A stretch of 64,000 bases of DNA from Sinonovacula constricta (Eukaryota > Mollusca > Bivalvia > Cardiida > Solecurtidae). The notes beneath the pieces are model-generated. The model ran no database searches. It saw nothing but the letters and a program-made list of their open reading frames with translations, and was not told the origin of the DNA. A program made the translations under genes and the position numbers. Below, piece after piece: positions 1 to 13,908 of this stretch. Numbering within the stretch: the stretch's first letter is position 1; each line of letters begins with the position of its first letter. The DNA lies in assembly GCA_007844125.1 (NCBI GenBank), contig CM017567.1, forward strand, positions 32,692,165 through 32,756,164. Direction: 5' to 3'.

Positions 1-285
1 GACCCTAGCGCCTTTTTTCTTGTTGTTCAAATTATGTCTTATAGGTTCTTTATGGAGCTGTAAAGCACATTATTTTTTTTAAAAATAATTGTCTATTAAG
101 ATTTGTATTCAGGTTTAATTATATTAAGTCCAACTGCATGTAGAGATTTCACAGATCAAGCATGGATAGAATCTATCCATTTAGTTTGAGGTTTTGCACT
201 TCGGATTGTACGCTAGTAATTTTGCTATAAAACCAATGTATTTCGAGTAGAACTTTCCTTAAGAAAATCTTTGTAACGTCAAAAA
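1..285 (+). repeat. Dispersed repeat copy 1 (cut by window edge)
   Basis: It matches 16,830-17,150 in the same orientation and about 21,155-21,425 in reverse. Shared landmarks include TTTATGGAGCTGTAAAGCA, GTATTCAG.TTAAAT, TTTGCTATRAAACCA and AATCTTTGTAACG. As the copies at 17 kb and 21 kb are palindrome mates, this is an independent third copy and so a separate dispersed repeat. No coding sequence is seen. Confidence 0.75.
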
Positions 286-834
286 TTATTATAAGTATTT
301 TATAAAGTAATGTTAATTATTTACATTGTATTCTTGACATGTTCACAGAAGCAACAAAGAATAAGATATGAAACCTTGAAGATTTTAATTTCAAAGGTAA
401 CGGCATTTAGAATAGGTATTCACATGTAATAATATCTCCCCATATTGCCCTAATGACTAAGAATGCCTTTAATCGCGAAATGCAAACAGATTAGATGCGT
501 GGCTGTTATTATGTAAACGTTCCATAGTCACAGAGATCACAATGACAAAATAGTACACGAATAAAATTCGAATTCTTAACACGATAATTTCAATTCATTA
601 CTAGAAAATCCCAATAAATTATATGTAAACATTATCTATACAAGATGCAAATTTGGTCTGATGTTTCAATATTCTTAAGCGACATCCGGTTCGACATTTT
701 GAAGAAGTATTATGAACAGATGGGTAATGCTATATGAAATACAACGACGAACGGGCGATATATACAAAATAGTTATAATATTTTCAATTAAAGATACTTT
801 GCACATTTAAATAGATTTAAGTCTTCACTTTGCT

Positions 835-945
835 CTATTTCTCATGACAGTTTTGTTTTGGCTTTTATATTTGACTGACATGTAAATACATTTGTCATGT
901 GCCTTTTCTAATTTTAATATATGTTGCAATACTCATACGACCTTG
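835..945 (-). repeat. GTCGGCAAAAGG-family repeat fragment
   Basis: Reverse-complement fragment of the dispersed family: CATATGTCAAGGTCGTATGAGTATTGCAACATA, then GCACATGACAAATG and ACATGTCAGTCAAAT. It pairs with the right-arm copy, which is split into 45,880-45,912 and 52,950-53,050 by a 7 kb insertion. Confidence 0.7.
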
Positions 946-3821
946 ACATATGTTTTTTTTTTTATTTATTTCGTCCTAGAATACTGAAAATGACCGATGA
1001 CTTTGAAGGGAGTTTTCTAAACTTTAAACTTGTCATTTGTACTTGGATTTAATATTAGAAATTTCACTACTGACATTTCCCACATATATATATTTCTTTT
1101 ATGAAATTGAATTATGTACCAGTGATCTGTTAGTAACTATAACTTCATAAGGTGAACTTTTGCGCTAATGACTTTCCCACTTCTATAGAAATAACCTATC
1201 TGAAGTTTTATAAGGTGAGAAATAGAAACCTGCCGCTCTTACAAAAATGCGATTAAAAATACCAACAAAAATGGTATCGTAATAATATATTCTTAAAAGG
1301 GAATGCATGTTTTCAATCGATTGTACATAGTATCATTTAAGACCGTACAATATTATTAGTATTTTAAAGTTTGTTAAATGCAAAACCATCTGCTCAAACA
1401 GTGACATCAGTTAGCTTCCATATGAAAAAGTTAATGCAGATACAGATACTAATTTTAATTATACTGAGAGCTTAAAGTGTGAATTTTGTCTTACCTTACA
1501 AAATTAAGTACCTGACCTGAAAATAGTGATCTGCTAAAATACTAACGAACTGCGTTCACTTACTTGTTTCCATTTACATCCTACTGGAAATTAGAATGTA
1601 ACCTCCAGAGATTTTAACCTTTGGAAAAAAACGACAACAACGCATTTACATTTTATGAATGAAATTTGTGTCACGAATTAAATAACAACTTCCTTGTGTT
1701 ATATTATTATCATAGTTGTTGATATTACAATAATTCAAATGCCTCTTGTGGTGCTGATTGTATTGACTTTTAATTGTATTCTCTTTCAACTGTGTCTCCT
1801 TAAATAGTATAGTTTTTATATTGAAAAACATTTCATTTAGTTCTACTAATCATGTTTCAAGTATTTTCAGATTTATGAGGTAATGCCGGAATTATTGTCA
1901 AATATAAATCCGGACATTGACAATGTACTTTATAAAACCAACAAGTCGTATTATTATCACATCATTTCAATAAAGCTTATTTCACCTTTACACGAATCGG
2001 TGCTGATATAATTTCTCTTAGTTCTACAGACATCAAAGCCCACGGAACAATTTGTTAACATGCCTTTAACCCAACCATGAGCTCAATCTGTTAAATTGCA
2101 TTTTACAGGAAGGACTGTCTAGACACAGTGGTATCACATCCAATCCAAACATTGTTAAAATACGCTGTTTAGTGAGAATACGTCTTGGAAGGCAGTGAAG
2201 TTGATCAAGAGACAAAATTTATTAGGCGAGTCGGCGAAATTTTTAAAAGAATCACGTATTTTAAAAAGAGAGACTTAATGAGTGTAGCTTGTGTGACTTT
2301 ATAGTAAAACACACATATATTCTAATAATGAATGGTTGGTGTATAATTTGTTCGTTAGCTACCTATAAAGATGCGTTGACTAGGTGCATTCTGAAACAAA
2401 ATATACTTTGACTCATATAAATAAAGTGGCTGTCCGCTTTAAAATTTAACGTGATCATAAAGTTTAAACTCCTACCCATTCTTACCAGGTCTGTTGTTTC
2501 CTGCATTTAGTAAACTGATAAAATGGAGCGTTGAAACACTAAATTTATTTCTTATATGCTTAAATGTAAAAACTATGTTGTAGTACATAATCCTTAGATA
2601 AAATCTATATGCACATCCCAGTATCTATGAATGACTAGTGTTGCCCGAAATACAGGATGTGTGCATTTTTCGTGAAATCCGGAAATTCTGAATTACTGCA
2701 TGGATGCACAACTGAGAAACGATTACTTTCTAATCGAGGAAACGCTCTTAGCACACATAAACATAATAAATATGTTTGCGTAAAAATTAAGTATCAAAAT
2801 TGTAGAAATGAATATTTTGTTTAATCATAATTAGCATTTTATAGCCCAAAGGAAACAAATATAATCCAACAAATTTAAAAATTGTACATGAAACAAAGCA
2901 CCAACCATTATTAAGTCAGCTTTTAATATATAGGGAAGTATTTCTACGCTCACCTATGAATAGCGATTTCAATATGTCCAACTCGCGATACGTTTGTTCA
3001 ATTACCTTAATGAAGTTTAATGCTGTCTTTCTTGGTTCTTACACAGTAATGTAAGGCGACAGTAAATAGTTTTGCCCTCTAATTGAATTTTACTATCATA
3101 AATCCATAAATGTAACAGATATAAACGCGAACCTAGGAAAGTATTCATAAATCCTTTTATTTCGCTGTTTAAAATTTTGTTAGGAATTGTTAAGTTTACA
3201 AAATATATTTTGATATTTGCAAAGCTCATTTTTGACCTTAAAATTTACACACAGAATAAATACTATAAAATATTACCTAGACCTCTTCAGTAAAACAAAA
3301 TATTTGCTTATTTATTCTTTCTGAAAATGATTAATATCAGACTAAACAAATCTATCATCATCTGCTTGTTCATAAACATAAACAAAGAGTACATTTTCAC
3401 ATAGACTAAAGGTATAGCTACACGTTATTCACCATGATAATAAGATTAAAGTTGCCATATAGAAACTCACAAACGAATGCAAAGCATGTTGACACCGTTC
3501 TCGTTCAGAAGAGTTATGTTAACATAAATCTTACAATAATTGTTTCTATATTATTTTAACCTGCGATCCGATGTGTTTTATCGTTTAAAACTTTTATTTC
3601 TAACTGGTATTCAAGCTTAATTAGGCACCTGCGATTTATCAAAACAATAGAAACAGTTAGAATAAACGTCATTAGCTGATTAATATCTATAGAAAGGGCT
3701 AATCTATTATAATTAATAAGAAAACAACTTTTGCTGAATTGGAGTAAATGAAATAACAATACGATTGCTGGTAGTCAATATGAATTTCAAGAGGATAACA
3801 TAAATACCTCCAGACATGAAC

Positions 3822-3893
3822 GTTTTCGCTTCGACCGGGACTCGAACTCAATGGTTGAATTGTCTGCGAATCTATGAATTCGGAAACGGGCGA
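3822..3893 (-). repeat. tRNA-derived SINE head (relic)
   Basis: On the minus strand a B-box-like GAGTTCGAGTCCCGG is followed by GAAGCGAAAACG. The same layout (B box, then GGGGCGAAAAC) occurs at 61,500-61,590, so both probably belong to one SINE family. The A-box half is weak. It is present only in the left arm. Confidence 0.55.
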
Positions 3894-4589
3894 TACTTTT
3901 TACTTGTGAATACATTAAATGGAATGTCATTAGTGACCCTCATACTAACAAATCAACCGAAGTAAACAATTAAAACAAGTGCCTGCTTTTTGCTTGTGGT
4001 ATTCGATCATCCTGCTTTGTCCGACCATTGTTCACCATATTAAGTACCCAAGTCGATGACGGTTTTTGTTTTGTCCTAAACAAATTAACAACATATACTG
4101 AAAATTAAGTTGTCAAATGTTTACAAAGTTTACTCTAAAGCTATTTGAACTTTAATCAATAATTTCGTGATAAATTTCATGTATTCCATTTGATTTTGTT
4201 TTGGTTTTTGTATACAATATACTTATTATCAAACCAACAATTTTACGGCATCGTAAGCACTTGAAAATATTTATTAAATAAATTGCTTGATATGCCTATG
4301 GTTAGTTCATCCACTAAATAGAAATAAAACCAAGCTCTCTTATGGTATGAAACGGCGAACTGATTTCTGCATTTAATTTAAAGCGATAATGTAATGTAAC
4401 ATTCATTTTGAACTTAATCATGAATAGTTAAATATTAAATGTAATGCAAACAATGTTTATTTTTGTTGTTGTTTCACTTTCATGTAAGCCTAACAAACAG
4501 TTGCCAAGAAAGAAATATGTGTCAGTTAAATGGTTAAAATATAGGGCGTGTATTAAACGAAATAAAAGGCATAGCACTTTGTTGGAAGA

Positions 4590-4700
4590 ATAAGTAAGTA
4601 AAGAATGGGACCCGCGGTTGGAAGTGAACCAACAACCTTTTTAATACATAAATAATAGAATTGATTTCGCCAAACAAACAAAGATAAGCGCTCAATGTAC
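4590..4700 (-). repeat. Possible degenerate tRNA-like/SINE fragment
   Basis: The minus strand has GGTTGTTGGTTCACTTCCAA followed by CCGCGGGTCCCA, a B-box-like stretch in a locally GC-richer patch. The A box is not convincing. Confidence 0.3.
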
Positions 4701-7034
4701 CCCAAGTGCATATTTCTATAATGGTCAATAATAAGCCTGCGTAGTTATAAATAGTCACGTTCGTTTGACACTGGCCGACTTTATATGCAAAGCGTATATC
4801 AGGTTTGAACTATCATTGAAGAATATTTTTTAAAAGTAAATATCTGTCATTTGTAATACCAAATCATGTTTTCGTTAAATTTACCTATCCACTTCGATGA
4901 GTTGAAATTGAATAAAAACTGTAACCTACAACATCGGTCACATAAAAATCTAGTTTACGTTCTATTTTGTTTCATATAAATCTTTTACATAATTACTAAG
5001 AAATAACAAAACGCAACTTCTGTAAACCTTTATCAACTGATTTCCTGTTAAACTTTGACTCACGCGTGTTTATATCTTTGCATTCAATCTGATTCTACTC
5101 CTATGCGTAAAATATGAAGATCATATAATAAAAATATTAGGAATAAATCTTACCTCTAGCTCCTTCTTTATTCTTATTCGTTATCGCTTCTGATAAGACA
5201 ACAACATTCAGTATCAAATACGAAAGTTCAAGTTATGCTGTCATGGTCGTAGTAAAATACTCGGTAAAAGTGACATCATTTTAATTGTGGATTTCCATCC
5301 ATCATAATGCCATATGCCCGGCTTTGTCGTTTATATCTCCATTTCACATGTTGTCTCTGCCATTCCTCATTTTACTTCACAAAAATTATCGGTTGGAAGA
5401 TATATTATAAATATTTTATATTTATAGCTCGTGTTAAAAAGTCCCAAAATGATCAACATTTATAATAAACCAATATAAGACATTCCATCAGTGATGTATA
5501 AAGGATGCCAGTTTTGATTGTGTTAACCTGAAAAAATCTAAGATTTTAAATATTGATAGGAAAGTCAACCATCTGTCCTTGAGCTGTGTTAGGCCAGTAT
5601 GAACACGCTTGTTACGACCGGTGTCGCTATTTAAAATTTATTTATAAACTGGCATGTTTACTAAACGACGAAATGGTGTAACAGAAAGAACAAGCCATAT
5701 TTCTATTTATTCTTCTGTCGAAATAATTTATGTATTTCTCTTTGTTCTGTCATACCATTCTTTAATTCACATAAATTAAACATTTCTGTTATTATTTATG
5801 TAGTTTGCTTTAAGGTCATCAAAGATACGGACCTTACTTTCCAAATAATACAAAGAGTGTATGTTCATATATAACAACACGACAACGCTATATTCAAATG
5901 CAGCATTATAGCCTAGATGGAGTCTTAAAACTAGGGAAAGTCGAAACCAGTTAGACCTAAAGTATCCCTGAAGAGCAATTAAAAGTAAACTGTGTCGTTT
6001 AAGTGCCAAAAGCCTTCCTAACATTTTGTCAGAATAAAAATATATTGTGTTTTCCGATTTGATAAATGCCTCCAAATTTAAAGCTACAAAAACAAATGAT
6101 GAGTAAATAAATCATGAATGGAAAATACCTGACGGTTCGGGGCGAAATTTTACATATTCCTATTGTTAACATTTAATTGTAAAGAGTCCACGTTCATTAA
6201 CTTTTTCTAAATATCCCACCTAACATTAAACTATTAAATTATATAATTAGCATTGTGTTAGAATGTAATAAGAAAACAAATATCAGAAGTATGCACATAT
6301 ATATACATATATAATTGGTGTACTAAAATATCTGGTAATAACAACATGGCGCCTTCGAGATCCTACTAAACACATGTAGGCATACTTTTAGTTTCCATTA
6401 AAAGACCTTATCGCATGTCAATATTAATTTAATTCCAGACTATATACTCTTATCAAAAATGCATTAAAGAAATATATTCACACTTAATTCATATATTATT
6501 GCCTCGCACAAGTTTGACGAACTGTAAAGAAAGAATTGGGGAAAACATTTAAATACGTTTTAAGTAGTTTAAAGAAGCAATATCTATATTCTGTATTCTT
6601 TGCATTGAAAGTGATCGAATAAATCATGCTTTATATGAAATTAAGTGTAGAAATACATGACAATATTGCTTTTTTAACCTACACTTTGTATAACTAAATG
6701 TAATGAGGAAAAGTCTAACCCTTAGAAAAACATAGAGTTACCTTAAATTTAAACTGCAGCGACAGACACTTAATTACAAGATAGGCATATTTCTAAGTAG
6801 TTGCAATGACCTTTTGATAGATGCGTGCTTTATATAAAATGCCGCAAATAACATACAAGATACAGAGCATAAAGCTTAAAGTTTCGTTGGTTACATTGGT
6901 TATAATGTTTGCAATGTATTCAGAACACTTGAAAGTCCAGTTCATTGAGTAATGTACTAAAACCGTCGTATTAGAAATACTACAACTAAGTTTATCTGAC
7001 ATACCACAAGACAAATGCACAGACAGATTATTGT

Positions 7035-7770
7035 AAAATTGACAAAAGCACTGAGAAAAATTTAGCGACTTAAAACTATTAGTCGGCAAAATGACACAAT
7101 GAGATTCCTACACCTGGTTTGTGGCGAATTTCCCTATTTTTTAAAGTTTTTTTTTATTTAAAGAAAGTGTTAATGAGATATAAAACATTCCAATTAAGTG
7201 AGCAAACCAACAAGCGACTGCATTGATATGTCAAAGAAAACCATTTACAAATATAGCAATTACTATAATAAACTAAGTAAATGTGCACAGTCTGGAAAAA
7301 AAGAATTAGAAAAAAAGTAAGACATTCCGTAAGGAAAGATTGAAATAAGTACGTCAAAGCAATGTCGATAATATGAAGTAATAAATTGCTTAATACGACA
7401 GAAATGCAGTGCGTCATATATCAAAAACTAAGATATAATTTTCCAACAGGAAGGACATTTTAATCTTTAAAAAGCAATTAAAACTAGCGAAAAAAAATAT
7501 TTGTAAATCGATAATAGGCATAAGATAAAAATAAGGATTTTCCACGAATGAGAAGTTAAATAAGAAAAGTAAACAAAATCGGAAGCAATACATTCTGTGC
7601 AATTCCACGTTAAGGACTGCTCACGTTGTGTAGCATCAACGATATCGGGCACTACCGGAGAGATTAAGAAACATAATTATTTTATTGCTAGTCCAAATTA
7701 TGATTTCAACTAATCGTCTTTAAGTAGTACCAACAACCTGTCGGTCAGCGTGGTGACAGGCACATGGTAA
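7035..7770 (+). repeat. GTCGGCAAAAGG-family repeat, about 0.7 kb copy (left arm)
   Basis: It aligns in the same orientation with 39,090-40,000. Shared landmarks are the AGTCGGCAAAA / CCTGGTTTGTGG start, the TGTGCAATYYCACGT block, ACTGCTCA.GTTGT, the GGGCACKACYGGAGAGAT block and ACAACCTGTC.GGTCA. The reverse-complement mate is 34,960-35,660. It is non-coding: frames across it are poor and not shared by the copies. Confidence 0.65.
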
Positions 7771-8234
7771 CAGACATTAGCATTCCCCATTTCTGTAAGA
7801 TTGGAAAATGTTACCCATAAAATTAAATATTCTTATAATATTTCCATTCACAATTTAAACAGGGCATTCAGTGCAAAATAAATTGTGCAGTTTTCTGGCA
7901 ATCCTTAATAAAGTTTGATTGTGCATGGCAAAAACTAAATAAGTAATAACTAAAAAATCTTAATTTTATAAATATTCTTTAATATGATTTTAGATAACAA
8001 AAAAAAACAAACTCAATATGCATGTATTCCTATAGTTATATGTTAAATGATTAGGAAAGAAGGTTCAACTCAAAATTTCCATATTGCATCTTTGTCAAAT
8101 TGCTTTTCCTCCGGGCCAGTTGTTGTACATAATTTGTCTGAAGAGTTGTACCATGCTTTGGGTAATTGACAAACTAAATTTACAAACATTAATAAACAAA
8201 GATGTCGTTTTAAATTAATTTGGAAAAACCCTAG

Positions 8235-8345
8235 AAATAAATAAGAATATATGACAAAGTCCTATGAGCATTGAAACATATACCAAACCCTGAAAAGGCA
8301 CAAGCCAAAAGTGAAGGTAAAAACAATTCTGTGATGAGTGTAGAA
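8235..8345 (+). repeat. GTCGGCAAAAGG-family repeat fragment
   Basis: Contains AAGTCCTATGAGCATTGAAAC, AAAAGGCACAAGCC and AAGTGAAGGTAAAAACAA, as in the fuller copy at 29,720-29,990. Its palindrome mate is 33,990-34,125. Confidence 0.65.
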
Positions 8346-11204
8346 GATATGCTCACATAAGACGTTGCCTTACAGATATTTATGCAGGCATGTTGTATAT
8401 AAGCTATGCACACTTCTAAAATGGCTGTCTGCAATCGGCATTAGCTTTATTCAGTTTCCCTAGACAAATAAAGTTAAATGAACGTAAGGATGGAATCGCC
8501 TAACTGCAAAGCCTGAACATCAGCTAGTATTTATTGCTAGAGTGAAATAAAACATTGCAATGAAATAATAAATTCCAGGCACCTTATACAGTGCGTACAA
8601 GTGAATTTGAATAAATAATCATGAGTGCGATGTAACCGGTTCTCACCACTTTTCCATACTGTCGTATTGGTTAGAGGGATAAAACACTATGTCCTGGTAT
8701 GTGACAAACATCCCTGTAATGATGCAAGAAACAAAACTGCCTTCGACTTAGAAAAGGATCAACAATGTCTCTTTGGTGAAGTCTGATACATATCGACTAC
8801 AGCAGACGGAATGGCAGCTAAATGACACTGAGAGCTCGTTATGTAAGCAATTCTGATCGATACATCAATTTGAATACACAATGTAAAACATCAAGGAAAC
8901 AAAACTTGTACCTGGATACGTTAAGCAACATATAAAACAGCTCTATTATTTTAAACAGTTATTTCAATTGGAGACTTTAATGTGTTTTAGTAATCTATCA
9001 TCCAGTGTTCTTTTCTATTCCTTCAATAATCCAAGCGTTTGATTTCAATCTTGAGTGCTACAAAAAAGGTTTGATTTTCAATGCATTGTGGTCCAGAAGA
9101 GGTTTTAAATTAGCTGTAACCAACAGTAAGTTTGCTATTCCGAAGTATCGCCATAGAACAACGGAATGCACACCGTATAATGTTTCAACAATTGTGTCAG
9201 GTTTAAGAAATTCGATATACTTTTTAAATAGGCAAATGTATATAATTTATACATGTAACAACATATCGTTATGTTATTTGGAACATACTCTCCATAGCAA
9301 ACCCCAAGATTTTCTAATAATATTTACTGCATGAAATATATGTGTTGCTGCGGGTCAAAATACGTTATCTTATTTTACTTTTTGCTTTTGGTCTACTTGC
9401 GCCTGTCTGTTTTGGCAATATATTATATGCTGGAATTGAATGAACCTGAAAAAAAGTTAATAAGAACAATCCCTTAGCCATTAAATATTCTTTTCCTGAT
9501 TCTGCAAAAAAAAAAAATCAATGTTAAGTTTAAGAGAATACGACTGCATGGATATTTGATTTGTAACGAAAACGACTTTTATGAGAATGTCGATTAAATT
9601 CGATTTTTATGATGGCTACTTTATAGGTGTTGTTGTTGTTATGTTTCTGTCCTCGTTAATGTTGTTAATATTGTTGTTGATGTTCTTGTGTGTGTATTCA
9701 TATTTACAATGAACCTAACACTAAAAGATGAAAATAATTTATGAATTTTTTAAACTAGTTTGCACAAGCTTAAAGATGGTATCCGACACTTGTCAATTTG
9801 ATCCAAATGTTGATATTTCTCAAATAAACAAATAATTGTAAGCAGTCAATGATAAATGCTCACTCGCCTATTGTAAACATGTGTTTCCTATCCAAGCCAC
9901 GCTGCAGAGATAGCTATTTTGAAAGATAGAAAACCACGTTACCATTTACTTTTATATAGTTATCAGGGTAATACACTCTGACGTCGATTTGTATTTTAGC
10001 ATCGGACTAATGTCCCGTTTTTTGTGGAGTTGGAAATACTGATATTTAAAGTATTTTTGCGATAAGTATCGCCCAGCAATAAAGTTAGTAGTTCAAAATT
10101 GTCTTTATAACGACAAAATGATGGTTTTATGCCCAAAGCGGCGGTTAGATATTGGTACATGTATTTAATATAGGCAAACTGTCGGATACCACTTTTGACA
10201 CTATTGTAGTTTCGCCGAAAGTATTGTGACGATTCTGTTAGTCTCTAAATAAAGCAAATACATGGACCAGACCAAAAAGCAAATTTGTTTTACAGGGTGT
10301 AAAAAAATATCAGTTTAGGATTTTGTCGTTTAGAATTTTGTTAATCAAACAAGAATAACTACACCACCTACTGCACGGACTGACATGAACCGGATTATCA
10401 CTAACTGTTTCTTAATTATTTTAGTATTTCAGAGGAATGATTTTTAGTCAACAATCTAACTCAGTAACTATCTACCGATGAAAGTAATAATTACATCCAG
10501 ATCTAATAACAAGAAATAATCAAAGCAAATAAATGCTGTTGAGTTAAAGTTTAAAAACACTTTTGCCTAGCAACAAACTGACAAATACAGTAAAACCGTC
10601 TTGTATTGATTTTCTTTAAAAATGCCATCAAATGTTCATGGCTTAAAATTATATGCAATACCGAATTATCTTCGGAGGCATGGGAAAAGGTCCGAATACG
10701 TATAGTAGAAGAGAGCATAACATTTAACTCGTAACAAATTAATTTAAATTAAACAAATCAAGCACACACATAACATTAACTAGTTTCTGTCGTTGAAACG
10801 CAATCATACTTCATTTAATGTATTTAGCAGATTGCATAAGACAAGTGCGCTGCCATGCATCATTAAACGGGCAAGCCGATAAGAAACAATATTATTCATG
10901 TAAGACACCTCCGCTTATAAAGGATTTAAGAATCATATTGTCGCATTATCTTCTTCTGTATAAATTCATCAGATGTCAATAATGATGATGAAATCAAGTG
11001 CATTATATTTTTGCTAACAAATGCTGAATTATCACTAGGAGAGCAAGGATTTCTTAAACAAAACGAAGAATTTATTACGAGATGCATTTTTTATTGTTTA
11101 AGTATCGGACACAATTTATATACGTTGTGTCAGGGTGGAGTATGTATAAGGCGCATCTTCAGTCTTGATCAGTCTAGATCGTTACTGTATAAATAAGGAA
11201 ATAT

Positions 11205-11440
11205 AACACTGTCCTTTGAGTATTGCAACATGTACCAAAATTTGAAAAGGACGCAACGGCATTCACAGGTAAGCCAGCAGTAAAAGTTAGTCTTTGAAGG
11301 GACATTATACAAAGTAAGCAGACCTATTAGTTATCGTCACAGAAAGACTAGTCAGCAAAAGGGACCGATTGACTGGGGTGCTTAAACCGGTTTTACAGAG
11401 CTATACCCTCGCACTTTATGAGGTCTTTCTCAAATGCAAG
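11205..11440 (+). repeat. GTCGGCAAAAGG-family repeat (left arm)
   Basis: It runs from GTCCTTTGAGTATTGCAACAT, through GGCATTCACAGGTAAGCC and GTCAGCAAAAGGGACCGA, to GGTGCTTAAACCGGTTTTAC and CCTCGCACTTTATGAGG. The mirror copy is 29,470-29,690, and a same-strand sister follows at 29,720-29,990. Confidence 0.7.
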
Positions 11441-13860
11441 CAATGGAAAAAATATTTCTTTGTCTGAATAAAACAAAGTTATGGCTTCGTTACGAGAAAG
11501 CAGTGACATAACTTAAATATAATGTTCACATCGTATTTAGGGGAGAGTAATATTAGTTACTATTATAAGAACCACGACAACTGTGATTGTAAAATTAATT
11601 TTTGGAATCAAGAAAGAAATGACCAGATAATGTAAATGGTTTAGGCATCATGTTCATGTTGGAATTGAGGGACCAAAGTCCAATGTTAATCAAAAGAAAA
11701 TACATGAAATAATCTTTCTAGTCTTCTTACATCTGGCGTTTAGTAGTCAAACTCCCGACTAAAACGAAATCAAGAGAAAAAAGAAAAGTGTAATGACATT
11801 GTTCTTAACTGTTAATAAACTGATGCATGCTAGAAATGTCAACTTAGTGTGTCATTCTAATACCGAACATAAATTTCTTGTCACACAGTGGGTATGCATC
11901 TCACGTTTGTCTTTGTCTATGATATTTTTAAAAACAATTAAAATATATGACAATGTCGGTAAATGTAAAATTATATCGTGGCTTAAAGACTCTCAAATAG
12001 AAGCACGCAAAGACAATTAAATTAAACATAGAAGACAAATTAATCTATTTGGCTTCCTCTAAACATCTTTTAAATGTTTCAATGTATCTGCGAGGCCTCT
12101 TTCTGATCACGATAACGGACAAATAAAATCCACATCACATTAAGATTTCAGGACTATCTACAAGTAGAAAGGATTGCAGCGCACAGAAGCATTTATTTTA
12201 CTTTTACCGATACTGGCATTACAGTTTATATATGTTCCTGTAAAGGAGGTGCACGAGGTGCACATAAATACTACTTTTTTACTGTTTTATACTATGTTAC
12301 TCATAAGCCCCCATATATTTTATCAATGAATCGAGACTGTACGAGAATCTATGGGTTTTGTGAGTAACCAAATTAATATTAAAAAGTAGCATAACATTAT
12401 TAAAACGTTTATATTGCGTGTATTCTTTTCTGATTTTCATACATTTTATAAATTGAACTTATTTCACTTTACATCGAGCAATACTAAACTTCAAATACGA
12501 CCGTACTTTCAGATGCTTATTATTAAATATTAAGTCTAGTTCTTTTGTCAGATTGTAATATATGTAAAAACATTCATAGAACCTAGTAGTATCTCCCGAT
12601 TCATGAAAAGTAAATTTCGCATATTTCGTTCACAGTAAACAGTCGAAAATGCTGTCCCTTTTAATGTGCGTATGAAGAATGAAAATCGAAAATTACTCGT
12701 ACATTAATATACATGAGCATCAATACAGAAAAATAACAATTAAAAGACATATTCACATTTAAGCTTATCTAACAGATAAACCGATTGCACGTCGTAAAAA
12801 GGAGGTCCAATTGCAAATGCATTACAAGTGACCATTCTCATTCAAAAGTAAATAATGTGAAATTTATATAGGTAAATTATATTATATGTTATGCCACCTT
12901 GTGCAATCATCGATCAACTGGTTATAAATTATAATTAAAAATACTAATAACAATACAGAATTTCTCAAACACAAAGCATAGTAAATGATAATCAAGATGC
13001 TGATAGCTCCATGTACTAATGCATTATTGAGCTTGTCATGTTTAATCCACGGTGTCCTTGAAAGAGTTTTATTGGCTAGCTCTAATGCTAATTTGTCCTA
13101 AAGCATGCAAACAGCTCTTTTTTTAATCATAATGTTACTTGGACGCATTTGTTTAAATTGTTCCATTCTGACAAGATACTAAACTAGCGGGAATCGAAAT
13201 TATATTAATAAATGAAAATTTCTGCAAAGTTACAATCACTGTCATTCTGAAAGCAATTAGACCAACTATCTTTTATAAAGATGCACAATTTCCTACCACA
13301 AAAAAATAACCAGGGTTATGGCATTTCAAAAAAATGGCTGCACTGTAAATTGTAGACAGCATCTATAACGTGCAAAAGGCTTAAGTGTTATACAATTTAA
13401 CAGTTATTCGGGCGCTCGTGTCCGAGTGATTACAGTCACTGACTCATCATCCTTTTTCTTAATTTATGCTATAAATTTAAGTGTAAACTAAACCTTAAAA
13501 AAAGACCGTATATACAGCGATGTTATATGAAATGAGTGCAAAGAAATGTACTGAATGAATATTATGTGTAGACCTTTATACCAGAATCGTCTTTAAAAGA
13601 TAACAACTACATTAATGATATTCAAGAAGGGCAGTCGAAAGTACCTTAGGGATATATTGATATTAAGGTAATATCTATTCAGCGTATTAGGCAGAAAGAA
13701 ATCCACGGTCCCACCTTAATGCTTTCTTAACTGTGACACAAATAGGACAACGATTCGACATTATTAGCACAAATATAGAAAAATTTCAAACGCATTTAAA
13801 AGTAATCTCTTCTGCTACTCATTTGTGCAATTTGTAACAAATAAATAACTTTTCATACAT

Positions 13861-13908
13861 ATTTGTGTGTATGCCTGCGTGCGTGCGCGCGTTAGTGTGT
13901 GGGTATTG
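13861..13908. repeat. (TG)n-rich microsatellite, left-arm copy
   Basis: A TG-rich run interrupted by GCGTGCGTGCGCGCG. The right arm carries its inverted counterpart at 24,573-24,636 as a longer CA-rich run, so the tract predates the inverted duplication and has since changed length. Confidence 0.8.

Noticed and set aside
5776..6075. 99-codon minus frame as a gene
   Set aside because: The paired right-arm sequence near 36.7 kb does not preserve the frame. Composition is AT-driven.
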